A DNA stretch of 64,000 nucleotides from JBBDIP01 sp050260675 (GCA_050260675.1 JBLNCN010000012.1:1-64000); one strand, 5' to 3'. Positions 17,345 to 25,818 are shown, counted from the first letter of the stretch. Notes: generated from the sequence alone by a model not told the origin. Numbers and translations are program-made.

Positions 17345-18721
17345 ATGGCCACCAGTGTCGCCAAGGTAACAGGCCTCAACCACAGAGGCGAAGGGGTAGG
17401 CAAAGCGACCTCCGGCCCCGACCAGGGGCTGGTTGTGTTTCTGCCCGGTACGGTCCCCGGCGATGTGTGCGAGTACTCCGTAGTGGAGCGAAAGAAGAAC
17501 TTCATGCGGGGGCGAGTCACAAACCTCCTCGAAGCAGGGCCTGGGCGAGTCGAAGCTGCTTGTCCCGTGGCGTCGTCCTGCGGCGGGTGCACTTGGCAGC
17601 ACCTCTCATACGACCTCCAACTGCAGTGGAAGAAGCGGATTGTTGAGGAAGCCCTCTCTCGCATCGCCCGCACAGAAGACTGCGAAGTGCGGGACTGCCT
17701 CCCATCCCCGCAGACTGCGGGCTACAGGAACAAGGTTGAGGTTCCCCTCGCGGTCTCAAACGGCAAGGTTGTCGCAGGGTTCTACCAGCCCTATAGCCAC
17801 CGGGTTGTTCCGTCGGAAGAGTGCGTGCTCGAACACCCGGCGGCTCGCGAGGTTGTGCTCCGGATGGTGGAGGAAGTGAGGACCCACAGGTACAGCATTT
17901 ACGATGAGCGGACCGGGCGTGGACAGGTCAGGCATGTAGTGGCGCGTGTTGCTCCCGGTACGGGGGAACGGATGGCGGTGCTGGTAGTTAACGGCCGATC
18001 AATCCCGAAAGAGTCCCAGTTTGCCACCGCTGTTGCTTCGTCGCTGGACAACCTTGTCAGCGTGGTCCTGAACACCAACACCGAGCGCACCAACATCATC
18101 CTGGGTGAAACAAGCAAAGTGCTCTACGGGAGGTACCACATCGAAGACCTCTTCGGTGATGGTCAGCCGGGCCGGCTGCGTTTCCGGATCTCCCCCTTGT
18201 CGTTCTACCAGGTGAACTCGCCGCAGGCTGCTCGGCTGTACCGGCTCGCTCTGGATGCAGCCGCGATTGACGGCGGACTTGTCTTCGACGTGTACTCCGG
18301 GATAGGCACCATCACGCTGTTCGCAGCACAGAGGGCATCTCTTGCTGTGGGCATCGAGGAAGTGGGCGACGCCGTCCGCGATGCCAGGAAGAATGCCGAG
18401 TTGAACGGCATCCAGAATGTGAAGTTCAGGGAAGGGCGGGCGGAGCGAATCCTATCCGCCAGCATTCACGACTACGGTAGGCCGGATGCCGTGATCCTGG
18501 ATCCTCCGAGAGGAGGCGCCGAGGAGCCTGCGCTCAGGGCCATAGCCCGCGCGAAGCCGAGGACTATCGTCTACGTTTCCTGCAATCCTTCTACCCTGGC
18601 CAGGGACCTCATCACCCTGGGGCAGGACGGCTACCGTCCATTGTGGGTACAGCCGGTGGACATGTTCCCACAGACCCCGCATGTTGAGTGTGTGGCGTTG
18701 ATGTCGAGGTTTGAAGAATAG
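17345..18721 (+). CDS. RlmD/TrmA-type RNA (uracil-5-)-methyltransferase
   Basis: 458 residues. These enzymes put a methyl group on C5 of a uridine in 23S rRNA or tRNA using S-adenosylmethionine. An N-terminal TRAM domain (residues 1-60) is followed by a [4Fe-4S] cluster region with CPVASSCGGCTWQHL plus a later cysteine, then the methyltransferase fold: FDVYSGIGTITLFA for SAM, LDPPRGGAEE, and the catalytic cysteine in YVSCNPSTLARDL. Which uridine it modifies cannot be read from sequence; Bacillota often carry several paralogues (RlmCD-like). It is the last gene of the run that starts with pcrA. Confidence 0.93.
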   Translation: MATSVAKVTGLNHRGEGVGKATSGPDQGLVVFLPGTVPGDVCEYSVVERKKNFMRGRVTNLLEAGPGRVEAACPVASSCGGCTWQHLSYDLQLQWKKRIVEEALSRIARTEDCEVRDCLPSPQTAGYRNKVEVPLAVSNGKVVAGFYQPYSHRVVPSEECVLEHPAAREVVLRMVEEVRTHRYSIYDERTGRGQVRHVVARVAPGTGERMAVLVVNGRSIPKESQFATAVASSLDNLVSVVLNTNTERTNIILGETSKVLYGRYHIEDLFGDGQPGRLRFRISPLSFYQVNSPQAARLYRLALDAAAIDGGLVFDVYSGIGTITLFAAQRASLAVGIEEVGDAVRDARKNAELNGIQNVKFREGRAERILSASIHDYGRPDAVILDPPRGGAEEPALRAIARAKPRTIVYVSCNPSTLARDLITLGQDGYRPLWVQPVDMFPQTPHVECVALMSRFEE

Positions 18722-19162
18722 ATGGACTGAGAAAAGCTATAAACAAAGGGTTTCCAGGCATAGGGATGTTTTCCCGCGGCTGTTCTGCCTGAGACGGAAT
18801 ACTTGAACCCTTTATTCTTTATTGTCTGCGGGAACACCTCAATTACCTCAAAAGTGACGGGATTGAGTTGCCAGATTAGATAACGGGCTTTTTTCATAGG
18901 ATTGAGGAGACAGAATAGATGGAACAGGGAAGTATCTCTTTAACTGCCAGAAGCCTATCAAAATCTGTTTATCAAACGGTGTCAGTCGCGGGGGTGGGTG
19001 TTCGCGGCATTGTTTTAACGACCCACGGTATCGGTCGTCTGCGTCTCATCCACGGGCGAAAGCAGCTTAACCGTCCCCATGCCCATAATGCGCTTACTCC
19101 TAAGGCAGTGAATCAATGATGGCAAAAGGGATACCTCGTCAAGGGGGTATCCGTTCTGATTT
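18722..19162. other. Intergenic region at the border of the accessory stretch
   Basis: Nothing here is recognised as a gene. A 66-codon frame at 18919-19119 (+) has a GAGGAG eleven bases upstream of its ATG but shows no family resemblance, and could be the leftover of a mobile or decayed gene. Base composition becomes more AT-rich than in the housekeeping operon on the left. A hairpin at 19129-19152 closes the region. Confidence 0.4.
19129..19152 (-). terminator. Hairpin terminator for the AT-rich membrane gene
   Basis: GGATACC (19129-19135) pairs with GGTATCC (19146-19152). Read on the minus strand the hairpin is followed by CTTTTGCC, a short T-run, just downstream of the stop at 19163. Confidence 0.55.
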
Positions 19163-20056
19163 CTAAAAAGCCTTGCCTAATTTTACTGCGAGTTCTTTTC
19201 TGGAAAGCTTTTCTCCGGGTAACTCACGAAACTTTTCTACCACTTTCGGGTCAGGAATACCTATTTCAAACAGATCCACACCTTTGTTAATATCTTTGCA
19301 CAGATAGATAAAACCCCAATAGTAGTTGACGCCTGGTTTTTCCCACAAAGGGGTTACAATAATAAATGTACCCTCGTAAGAATAAACATCGTACAGCACA
19401 TCTTTTCCCTTGTTTGAATTGCCCCAGGCATTATCCCAACTTTCATCATCTTTACGATTGAAGTGATTCTCGAAAACCATATATACGCCATCATAATCAA
19501 CTATGTGGTCTTCTGGTTTTGTAATATCCCATAAATATCTGTCGCCTTCTTTTTGTAGCTTGTAGAATCCTAAACCAAAAGGTGTTAGGTCAGCATACGT
19601 TTCATAGCTTGATATTCCTTCTTTTAACTGTATGATTTCCTGGTTTTTTGCCATATTTGCCGGGATATCTATTATCTCTTTTAATCCCCATAATGAAAAA
19701 GGGAAAAACGCGGTGAACCAAATCAACAAGGAAATGATGAATTTACACGAGAAGTTAATAATAGGGTTGCGCAATTTTGTATCCAAGACGATTTTCTTGT
19801 TTATCATAAAGCTGAAATATACTAATGGTCCAAATGTTATGATGAAACATGGGAGAAATAAGAATCCCATAGTGACAACAAGAACAGCAATATTGATAGC
19901 TACACAAATGCCATAACCGGTTAAATAACTGCTCAAGTTAAGGCTGTTGTTTTTGTTTGATTTCTTTTGCACTATCAGCAACAAAATGGATACGCAAATC
20001 CCGATAACAATCGGCACAAAAATAAGTCTTAAAACAAAAGTATTTTGAATACCCAT
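19163..20056 (-). CDS. AT-rich orphan membrane protein
   Basis: 297 residues, not recognised. Three or four hydrophobic helices occupy the first ~130 residues (LRLIFVPIVIGICVSILLLIV, YGICVAINIAVLVVTMGFLFL, FIISLLIWFTAFFPFSLW), followed by a soluble C-terminal domain rich in Tyr, Asp and Trp that probably lies outside the membrane (DGVYMVFENHFNRKDDESWDN). GGGAGA stands eight bases before the ATG. Its codon use is Lys/Ile/Asn-rich and AAA/ATA-heavy, very unlike the neighbours, a clear sign of horizontal acquisition. No partner gene is evident. Confidence 0.75.
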   Translation of the reverse strand: MGIQNTFVLRLIFVPIVIGICVSILLLIVQKKSNKNNSLNLSSYLTGYGICVAINIAVLVVTMGFLFLPCFIITFGPLVYFSFMINKKIVLDTKLRNPIINFSCKFIISLLIWFTAFFPFSLWGLKEIIDIPANMAKNQEIIQLKEGISSYETYADLTPFGLGFYKLQKEGDRYLWDITKPEDHIVDYDGVYMVFENHFNRKDDESWDNAWGNSNKGKDVLYDVYSYEGTFIIVTPLWEKPGVNYYWGFIYLCKDINKGVDLFEIGIPDPKVVEKFRELPGEKLSRKELAVKLGKAF

Positions 20057-20280
20057 GACATTCTCCCTTACGATAATACTTTATTCACCAACTTAATCGT
20101 AATACTCACCAGTACCTGTTATAGGCAGTGAAGCCCGCGGAAGCCCCACGAGAAAACTTGCCAACTTGCTGGAAAGGTTCAGATGTTCCCACGAACAGAT
20201 GCTATAAAAAGTAGCCTACAGACATCAATTCCATCAACTCAACACATGTGGAGTGTGTGTGCTATATTTGCTCGGGGTGA

Positions 20281-21024
20281 GTGCAGGTGACAGAACACGA
20301 CAAAGTAAGGCTCGAAACCGTGAGGTTCATGCGCGGCAAATACCGGTTGGATGAGGTCGCAGGGATGTACTACGACGTCCCTTGCGTGAGATTCCGGCAA
20401 GGAAAGAAAGCCATTGTGTCCATAAACCTGCACGATGACCGTTATGAGTTCCAAATCGTTCTCGGGAAAGCAGAAAGAGAGAAGTTTGAGGCAGTAAAGA
20501 ATGAGTTCCCGCTTGAGATACAAGAGCTTTATGACCGTGAACGTACCCTGCACGATGGCAAATGGTTGCTAATCCCCGTTGCCGATCTGAAAACCCTGGA
20601 AGCCGTAAAGAAGCTGATCCTCATTAGGAAAAAGCCGAACCGTAAGCCCTTGCCAAAGGAAAACGCCGTGCACGGCAAGTGTGGACATAGATGCGACTTG
20701 TGTGTGCATTACACCGGCATTACCGAGGAATTCAGAGAGATGCTCATTCCGCATCTGAACGCGGTCTATGGCGTATCTGATTGGGCTATGCGTTGCACCG
20801 GTTGTGATACGCCCGATTGCCATTGTCGCCGTGATGGGAATGAGTTGTGTGAGCCATTGAAATGCCTGCGTACAGAACAGCTGAATACCTGCTTTGATTG
20901 CGCGAGATATCCCTGTGAACAAGCGACCGTTGGATACAGGCGATTAGAGCACAAGAACATCTCTGCAGATGATATCACATGGGCGATCTTGCCCTATGTT
21001 CCATATCAGTACGAGCGAGACTAA
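20281..21024 (+). CDS. DUF3788-DUF3795 fusion protein
   Basis: 247 residues. The first ~115 look like DUF3788 (YEFQIVLGKAEREKFE, LHDGKWLLIPV), a small domain of unknown function. The rest looks like DUF3795, a cysteine-rich putative metal-binding domain: CGHRCDLCVHY, CTGC, a run of C/H residues, and CFDCARYPCEQ. The two families usually occur as separate proteins, so the fusion suggests that they act together. The GTG start is close to GGGG; GTG 20287 is an alternative. No function can be assigned. Confidence 0.75.
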   Translation: MQVTEHDKVRLETVRFMRGKYRLDEVAGMYYDVPCVRFRQGKKAIVSINLHDDRYEFQIVLGKAEREKFEAVKNEFPLEIQELYDRERTLHDGKWLLIPVADLKTLEAVKKLILIRKKPNRKPLPKENAVHGKCGHRCDLCVHYTGITEEFREMLIPHLNAVYGVSDWAMRCTGCDTPDCHCRRDGNELCEPLKCLRTEQLNTCFDCARYPCEQATVGYRRLEHKNISADDITWAILPYVPYQYERD

Positions 21025-21073
21025 TGAATGTTCCCGCGCTCCGGTGAGGCTTCGCTTGCGGAGGTTACAAGCA

Positions 21074-21775
21074 ATGGACGTTGAGTGTGTATGGGAGCAT
21101 AACGGCAATGACACGCTACTCTGGGCTGTCAATTTCCCCGGTGCTTACACACGTGGCGCAAGCAAGGAAATCGCAGTCCAGAAGATGCCGGGAGAATTAC
21201 GCTCGTATCTCTTGTGGAAGGGAGATGCAGCACCGGAGGAACTGACGGTGGAGATCGTGCAGGATGCTCCCTGCGAGCTGCAAATCAGTGATGCGGATAC
21301 TGAAGTGCTGTTTGCCCAGGAAAAGATGCCTCTGACCATGGAGGAATACACCGGATTGAAAGCTCTCGTGCTAAAGTCAGCGGCCGATTTCCTGTCGTTG
21401 TATGACGCAGTCCCGAACAAAGATAAGAGGGATGCTCCGGTCCGCAAGACCTTCTATGGGCAGGTTCCAAGAACCGCGGATGAAATGTACGAGCACACAA
21501 GGAATGTCAATAGATACTATTTCGGCCAAATTAAAGTAGATGCCAACAATCGGGGTACGATCTACGAATGCCGGTGCAGAGGATTTGAAGCGTTGGAATC
21601 CAAGCCGAATTTCCTCGCAAATCCTGTGATTAAGGGCAGCCATGGCGAGTACTGGACACTACGGAAGATGCTCCGCCGATTCCTCTGGCACGATAGAATC
21701 CATGCCAGAGCCATGTACCGGATGGCCACAAGGATATTCGGCACAGAGGCAGTTCCGAATGTGTTCTGCTTTTGA
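21074..21775 (+). CDS. DinB-like-superfamily protein (weak)
   Basis: About 233 residues. The C-terminal half (residues ~95-233) resembles a DinB-like four-helix bundle, with LRKMLRRFLWHDRIHARAMYRMA near the end carrying His residues in the place of a metal site. The N-terminal ~90 residues (DVECVWEHNGNDTLLWAVNFPGAYTRG) form a separate beta-rich part. DinB-like proteins are often thiol-dependent transferases, but the activity here is unknown. The frame is open further upstream, but GGAGG near 21059-21063 and ATG 21074 define the start and avoid overlap with the DUF3788 gene. It is probably co-transcribed with that gene. Confidence 0.65.
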   Translation: MDVECVWEHNGNDTLLWAVNFPGAYTRGASKEIAVQKMPGELRSYLLWKGDAAPEELTVEIVQDAPCELQISDADTEVLFAQEKMPLTMEEYTGLKALVLKSAADFLSLYDAVPNKDKRDAPVRKTFYGQVPRTADEMYEHTRNVNRYYFGQIKVDANNRGTIYECRCRGFEALESKPNFLANPVIKGSHGEYWTLRKMLRRFLWHDRIHARAMYRMATRIFGTEAVPNVFCF

Positions 21776-21880
21776 CCATTGAACCTTCTCAATCCTCGTT
21801 GACTCTGTCCTCCTAATGTCGGAAAAGGGAGAATAACGCGGAGCACGGAATGTTGGGCCGAAGAGATAGGGAGGGGCAAG

Positions 21881-22441
21881 ATGATGTCCCAGTTGGTTTT
21901 CCGAGACAGGTCAGAACTGCGTCGGTGGCTCGAAGCCAATCACGCTACCAGCCCAGGCATCTGGATGGTGTTTGGCAAGGACGCCAGAGTGGTCACGGTG
22001 CGTGCCGATGAAGCACTTGAGGAAGCTCTGTGTTTTGGCTGGATCGACGGCCAAATCAAGAGCATTAACGACAGTACCTACGTGAAGCGGTTTACGCCGC
22101 GCCGGAAGGGAAGCAAGTGGTCTGCTCGTAACCGCAAGATCGCGGCAGAGCTGATTGCGCGAGGGCTAATGACTGAGCACGGCCTGGCCACCATTGAAAG
22201 GGCCAAGGCTGAAGGCACTTGGGATGTTCCCGGGCCCTCTCCGGTAACCGAGGACCAGATCGCGGTTCTGGTAGAGGCCCTTCACGGAGCAGAGCCCGCG
22301 TCCACGAATTACTCCAAGATGTCACCATCGGTCAGGCGAACCTACGCAGCCTTCTACCTTGACGCCAAATCCGCGGACGCTAGGGCGAGGAGACTAGAGA
22401 GGATCATCGATCGCCTTAACCAGAACCTCAAGCCCATGTAA
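21881..22441 (+). CDS. YdeI/OmpD-associated family protein
   Basis: 186 residues. The pattern SPGIWMVFGKD near residue 25, EALCFGWIDGQIKSIND near 50, and YVKRFTPRRKGSKWSARNRK near 70 is characteristic of the YdeI family; the C-terminal part (YSKMSPSVRRTYAAFYLDAKSADARARRLERII) is the usual helical tail. The biochemical function is unknown. GGGAGGGG lies a few bases upstream of a double ATG. Composition is nearer to the genome average than for the membrane gene at 19.2 kb. Confidence 0.85.
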   Translation: MMSQLVFRDRSELRRWLEANHATSPGIWMVFGKDARVVTVRADEALEEALCFGWIDGQIKSINDSTYVKRFTPRRKGSKWSARNRKIAAELIARGLMTEHGLATIERAKAEGTWDVPGPSPVTEDQIAVLVEALHGAEPASTNYSKMSPSVRRTYAAFYLDAKSADARARRLERIIDRLNQNLKPM

Positions 22442-22475
22442 CCACCAAGACACCGCAGCGTGAGCGCCGGCGCTC
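22436..22475 (+). repeat. Palindromic element, copy 1 (ATGTAACCACC leader + GC hairpin)
   Basis: It begins over the last codon of the YdeI-family gene with ATGTAACCACCAAGACACCGC and ends with the perfect palindrome GAGCGCCGGCGCTC at 22462-22475. A related copy lies at 23369-23407. It may serve as a terminator or be a dispersed repeat. Confidence 0.6.
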
Positions 22476-22657
22476 CGCTCTACTCTGTGACAGCAAGTCT
22501 ACTGCAATCCTTCTCACGCTAGAGATATCGAGACGTTTTGAAGAAGGCGCCGTAATCATCGGATGGGGCTGTGCCTTGTCTGCGTATCGGGGATGGCCTG
22601 AAGGCGCTGAGGCCGCGAACAGAATGTGCCAGGAGGCAGGATCTTGGAGGTAGGATT

Positions 22658-23332
22658 ATGCACAAGCAAGCGTTGACCTACATAGTACGAGTGATTGCCC
22701 AACGCGCATTGGGATTGCTTCTATACCTCCTTGGCGCGTCCTGGGCGATGAGCTTTCGGTCGAAGGTATACTTCGCGCTCTACTTTGTCTCGGCCATTAT
22801 CTCCAGTGCGGTGATGTATCGCGCTAACCCCACAACACTTGCTGAACGTAGCAAGGTAGATACGAATTCCCCCAAATGGGATAAGGCGTTGCTGGGCATC
22901 TACTGGCTTTTGGCGTTCTTTTTCATTTATCTTGTCGCCGGGATCGAATCGGCTAAGGCACCGCCCGCCGGTGTCGCGTTTTGGACAGGAGTCATCCTGC
23001 AGCTCCTGTCCGTGGCAGTAGTACTGTGGTCTATGATGGTCAACACTTTTCTTGAGTCTACTGCACGCGTCCAGACTGACCGGGCACAGACTGTCTGTAA
23101 GAATGGCCCTTACCGTATCATCCGCCATCCGACTTACTCATCTATTCTGCTCTGGTGCGTATCCGTATCCATGGTCTTTGCAACACCAATCGTCATGGCA
23201 GTTGCGGCCGTCGTTGCTCTTATCATCACGATCCGTACATATCTCGAGGATGAAATGCTGAAAGAGCAGCTTGTGGGGTACGCAGAGTATTCGCGGGAAG
23301 TGCCGTACCGGCTTGTGCCCTTCGTCTGGTAG
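22658..23332 (+). CDS. Isoprenylcysteine carboxyl-methyltransferase-like membrane protein
   Basis: About 224 residues with five or six hydrophobic helices. The C-terminal NGPYRIIRHPTYSS motif, followed by LEDEMLKEQLVGYAEYSREVPYRLVPFVW, is the signature of the ICMT/PEMT-like membrane methyltransferases, which bind S-adenosylmethionine and a lipid-like substrate. Bacteria lack CaaX proteins, so the substrate is unknown. GGAGGT at 22646-22651 fixes the ATG at 22658; the frame is open further upstream but has no ribosome site. It stands alone between palindromic repeat copies. Confidence 0.82.
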   Translation: MHKQALTYIVRVIAQRALGLLLYLLGASWAMSFRSKVYFALYFVSAIISSAVMYRANPTTLAERSKVDTNSPKWDKALLGIYWLLAFFFIYLVAGIESAKAPPAGVAFWTGVILQLLSVAVVLWSMMVNTFLESTARVQTDRAQTVCKNGPYRIIRHPTYSSILLWCVSVSMVFATPIVMAVAAVVALIITIRTYLEDEMLKEQLVGYAEYSREVPYRLVPFVW

Positions 23333-23368
23333 CTGCTGAGGCAGCAACATTCCTGCACAGGGGACCCC

Positions 23369-23407
23369 ATGTAACCACCGAGAACACCGCAAGTGAACGC
23401 GGTGTTC
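23369..23407 (+). repeat. Palindromic element, copy 2, with 9-bp hairpin
   Basis: ATGTAACCACCGAGAACACCGC repeats the start of the element at 22436. GAACACCGC (23382-23390) pairs perfectly with GCGGTGTTC (23399-23407) around an 8-nt loop. It lies just after the ICMT-like gene and may end its transcript before the hydrogenase operon. Confidence 0.65.
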
Positions 23408-23487
23408 TACTACTGCTATGTAATAGTACGCCTCACGAATATTGGCCAGTCCAATCTAGGCCAAATTCCCCTTGTCAAGATCCAAGC

Positions 23488-23521
23488 CTTGTGCTACCGT
23501 ATTATAGATAGTGCGCACAAG
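23488..23521. promoter_or_regulatory. Inverted repeat (CTTGTGC...GCACAAG) in the hydrogenase operon promoter region
   Basis: CTTGTGC at 23488-23494 and GCACAAG at 23515-23521 are perfect inverted arms around an AT-rich TATTATAGAT that could be a -10 box, about 90 bp before the first hydrogenase-operon gene. The arms recall the TTGTG/CACAA halves of Rex sites, but the spacer is too long for a classical Rex operator. Confidence 0.45.
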
Positions 23522-23607
23522 TACAAAGTATATCGTTCCCTGATACGCCGTTCACCCGCTTTTGTTGGCGCACTATTCAGAGTAGTGGGTATGTTGGGGG
23601 ATTAGCC

Positions 23608-25419
23608 ATGGCGGGGTTACCTCCTGAGACCAGGCTCCTATACCAGTTCCATCTGGCCCAGGGAGAGTTCCAAAAGATAAGCGAGGAGACCCAAGGTCTC
23701 CGGAGAGCCCTGCTTGGCATTGGTTTCCCATCGGAAGCTTCCCGCCGCGCTCTCATCGCCGCCTATGAGCTGGGCATGAACATCGTGATCCACGCCAGGG
23801 AAGGGTCGGTCAGGATGGCGTGGAGAGACGGCGCCATCGAGATCAGCGCTAGGGACACAGGCCCCGGCATCCCCGACGTAGACCTCGCAATGCGAGAAGG
23901 ATACTCGACCGCACCCGACTACGTGCGGGAGATGGGGTTCGGCGCGGGCATGGGCCTCCCGAACGCCAAGAAGTCTTCGGACCACTTCCTCCTGGAGTCT
24001 ACGGTCGGTGTCGGAACGACTGCGACCTGCCTGGTCCTGCCCGGTCCCGCGGATATTCCTGCGCAGCCTTACTTCCACTCAGTGCAACTGGATGCGGACA
24101 AATGCAAAGGATGCACCAACTGCATCAAGGGTTGTCCCACAGAAGCCATCAGGGTCCGAGGCGGGAAGGCTTTCATCCTTCAGGACCGGTGTATCGACTG
24201 CGGCGAGTGCATCAGGCGATGCCCAAACTACGCGAAATCCGCCCTTACCGACACATTCTCGGCGCTGGACGGTTATGACCGTACCATAGCCCTCATCCCC
24301 CCGTCCTTCTACGGAAACTTCAGAGATCTCTCGCCTGATTTGGTGCGGGCCGCGCTCACCGCTCCCGGCGGATTCCACGAGGTGTTTGACGTCGCCGTGG
24401 CTGCTGACCTCGTGTCGGAGGTCATGCGGGACTACATGGCTGATCATGCTGATGAAGGACCTTTCATCTCGCCTGCGTGTCCCGCTGTTCTCCGGCTTAT
24501 CCAGGTTAAGTACCCGTCGCTCCTCCGGCACGTCATCCCGGCCGAGGCGCCGATGGAGATCGCCGCCTGGCTGGCCAAGACACTCGCCGGAACGGGCCGG
24601 GGAGGCCGGGCCCCCGCGGCAGTCTTCATATCCCCCTGTCCGGCAAAGATCACCGCTGCCCGCCAGCCGGTCGGCAGGGGACGGTCGCTGGTCGACGCTG
24701 TTGTGTCCTCCAGCGAAGCAAAGGCGTTCGTTGAGGCCCATAAGGCGACCGCGCCGCGGCCGGACTCCAGTGGAGACCTCGGAGGCATCCGTTCAACTGG
24801 GTATGGGCTAGGCTGGGGCCGGTCCGGAGGGGAGATGAAAGCCGCCGGAGCCCGCGGGCTCATAGTGGACGGCATCAAGGAGGTCTCGTCAGTCCTCGAC
24901 CGGCTGGAGAAAGGGGCTATCGGCAAAGAGGTGCTCCTCATCGAGGCGTCGGCCTGTCCCGGCGGATGCGCAGGCGGCTGCCTACACGCTGAGAACCCGT
25001 ACGTCTCCAGGATGAGGATATCCAACTTGGCGAGAGTGCAGCGTGAGCACCGAAACGAGGTTGATCCCCGGGTCCGGGCTGTCGGCAAGGGCAAGCCCGA
25101 GCTCTGGTTCAGCGTGAGACTGCAGCCTAGACCCATATTCCGGCTCGATGCCGACCCTGTCAAAGCGGAGCAGAAGCTCCGGGAGCTCAGAGAGATCGAG
25201 AGCGGACTGCCCGGACTCGACTGCGGGGCGTGCGGGGCGCCGACGTGCCGGACCCTGGCCGAAGACATAGTCCTGGGCCGCGGGACGAGTTGGGACTGCA
25301 CGTTCAAACTGAGAGAACGGCTTGGAGTTTTGGCAGAGGAAGTAAAGGACCTGGCCAGCAGGCGTCCGCCCGCAATGGCCAGGCCTTCGGATGACGGAGA
25401 TCAAAGGGGACAGGTGTGA
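23608..25419 (+). CDS. HATPase-ferredoxin-[FeFe]-hydrogenase-like-Fe4 fusion (putative H2/redox sensor)
   Basis: 603 residues in four parts. Residues ~25-145 are an RsbW/SpoIIAB-like HATPase: N box ELGMNIVIHA, G1 DTGPGIPD (83-90), G2 GFGAGMGLP (~110-118). Two [4Fe-4S] ferredoxin motifs follow (Cys 166/169/172/176 and 195/198/201/205). Residues ~220-480 form an H-cluster-like domain with C291 in SPACPAV, C344 in SPCPAK and C450/C454 in ACPGGCAGGC. An Fe4 domain (C539, C542, C547, C564) ends it. All four H-cluster cysteine positions have a counterpart, but the first motif has Ala where catalytic enzymes usually have a cysteine, as I recall for sensory hydrogenases. A sensor that couples cluster state to an anti-sigma-type kinase domain is my inference. 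The ATG follows GGGGGA. Confidence 0.85.
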   Translation: MAGLPPETRLLYQFHLAQGEFQKISEETQGLRRALLGIGFPSEASRRALIAAYELGMNIVIHAREGSVRMAWRDGAIEISARDTGPGIPDVDLAMREGYSTAPDYVREMGFGAGMGLPNAKKSSDHFLLESTVGVGTTATCLVLPGPADIPAQPYFHSVQLDADKCKGCTNCIKGCPTEAIRVRGGKAFILQDRCIDCGECIRRCPNYAKSALTDTFSALDGYDRTIALIPPSFYGNFRDLSPDLVRAALTAPGGFHEVFDVAVAADLVSEVMRDYMADHADEGPFISPACPAVLRLIQVKYPSLLRHVIPAEAPMEIAAWLAKTLAGTGRGGRAPAAVFISPCPAKITAARQPVGRGRSLVDAVVSSSEAKAFVEAHKATAPRPDSSGDLGGIRSTGYGLGWGRSGGEMKAAGARGLIVDGIKEVSSVLDRLEKGAIGKEVLLIEASACPGGCAGGCLHAENPYVSRMRISNLARVQREHRNEVDPRVRAVGKGKPELWFSVRLQPRPIFRLDADPVKAEQKLRELREIESGLPGLDCGACGAPTCRTLAEDIVLGRGTSWDCTFKLRERLGVLAEEVKDLASRRPPAMARPSDDGDQRGQV

Positions 25420-25420
25420 G

Positions 25421-25765
25421 ATGCAATCGGTTCGCGTACACGACCTCATTTCTGAACTAGGTCTTAGCGTTAAGGCCGCTACTCGTGAGGGCGAAGCGCG
25501 CCTCGTTAGCGGCGGTTTCTGCGGCGACGTGCTCTCCCACGTGATGGCGGGGGCTCGTCCGGGGCACGCGTGGATCACTGTGCAGACCCACGAGAACGTC
25601 GTGGCTGTCGGGGCCGTGGTGGACGTAGCGTGCATCATTGTTTGCCAGCGGGAGATCCCGGAGGAGACGACCCGAAGGGCCGTAGCCGAGGGCATTACCC
25701 TGCTGTGGTCTGACCGCTCTGCTTTTGAGCTATCGGGGCGCATGTACCGGTTGTTCGCGTCCTGA
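25421..25765 (+). CDS. DRTGG-domain protein of the hydrogenase operon
   Basis: About 114 residues, resembling the DRTGG domain (an HPr-kinase/phosphotransacetylase-associated fold) as seen beside hydABC genes in clostridia: VSGGFCGDVLSHVMAGARPGHAWITVQTHENVVAVG. The domain probably binds a small ligand or a partner protein. ATG 25421 begins one base after the stop of the upstream fusion gene, so the pair is tightly coupled. A single Cys in GGFCGDVLS and the Thr/His-rich THENVVA segment are the notable residues. A regulatory role next to two HATPase domains is inferred from context. Confidence 0.75.
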   Translation: MQSVRVHDLISELGLSVKAATREGEARLVSGGFCGDVLSHVMAGARPGHAWITVQTHENVVAVGAVVDVACIIVCQREIPEETTRRAVAEGITLLWSDRSAFELSGRMYRLFAS

Positions 25766-25818
25766 GGCTCGAGAAGCTTCTGTTGGCGGCGAAGTGTCGA
25801 AGGGAGGCTGAACTGAGA

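Noticed and set aside
18631..18897. 88-codon minus-strand frame near the end of the methyltransferase gene
   Set aside because: It overlaps the conserved 3' end of the methyltransferase gene in antisense and has no ribosome binding site.
23488..23521. Calling the inverted repeat a true Rex operator
   Set aside because: The spacer between TTGTG and CACAA arms is far longer than in the classical 18-bp site, so only a resemblance is claimed.
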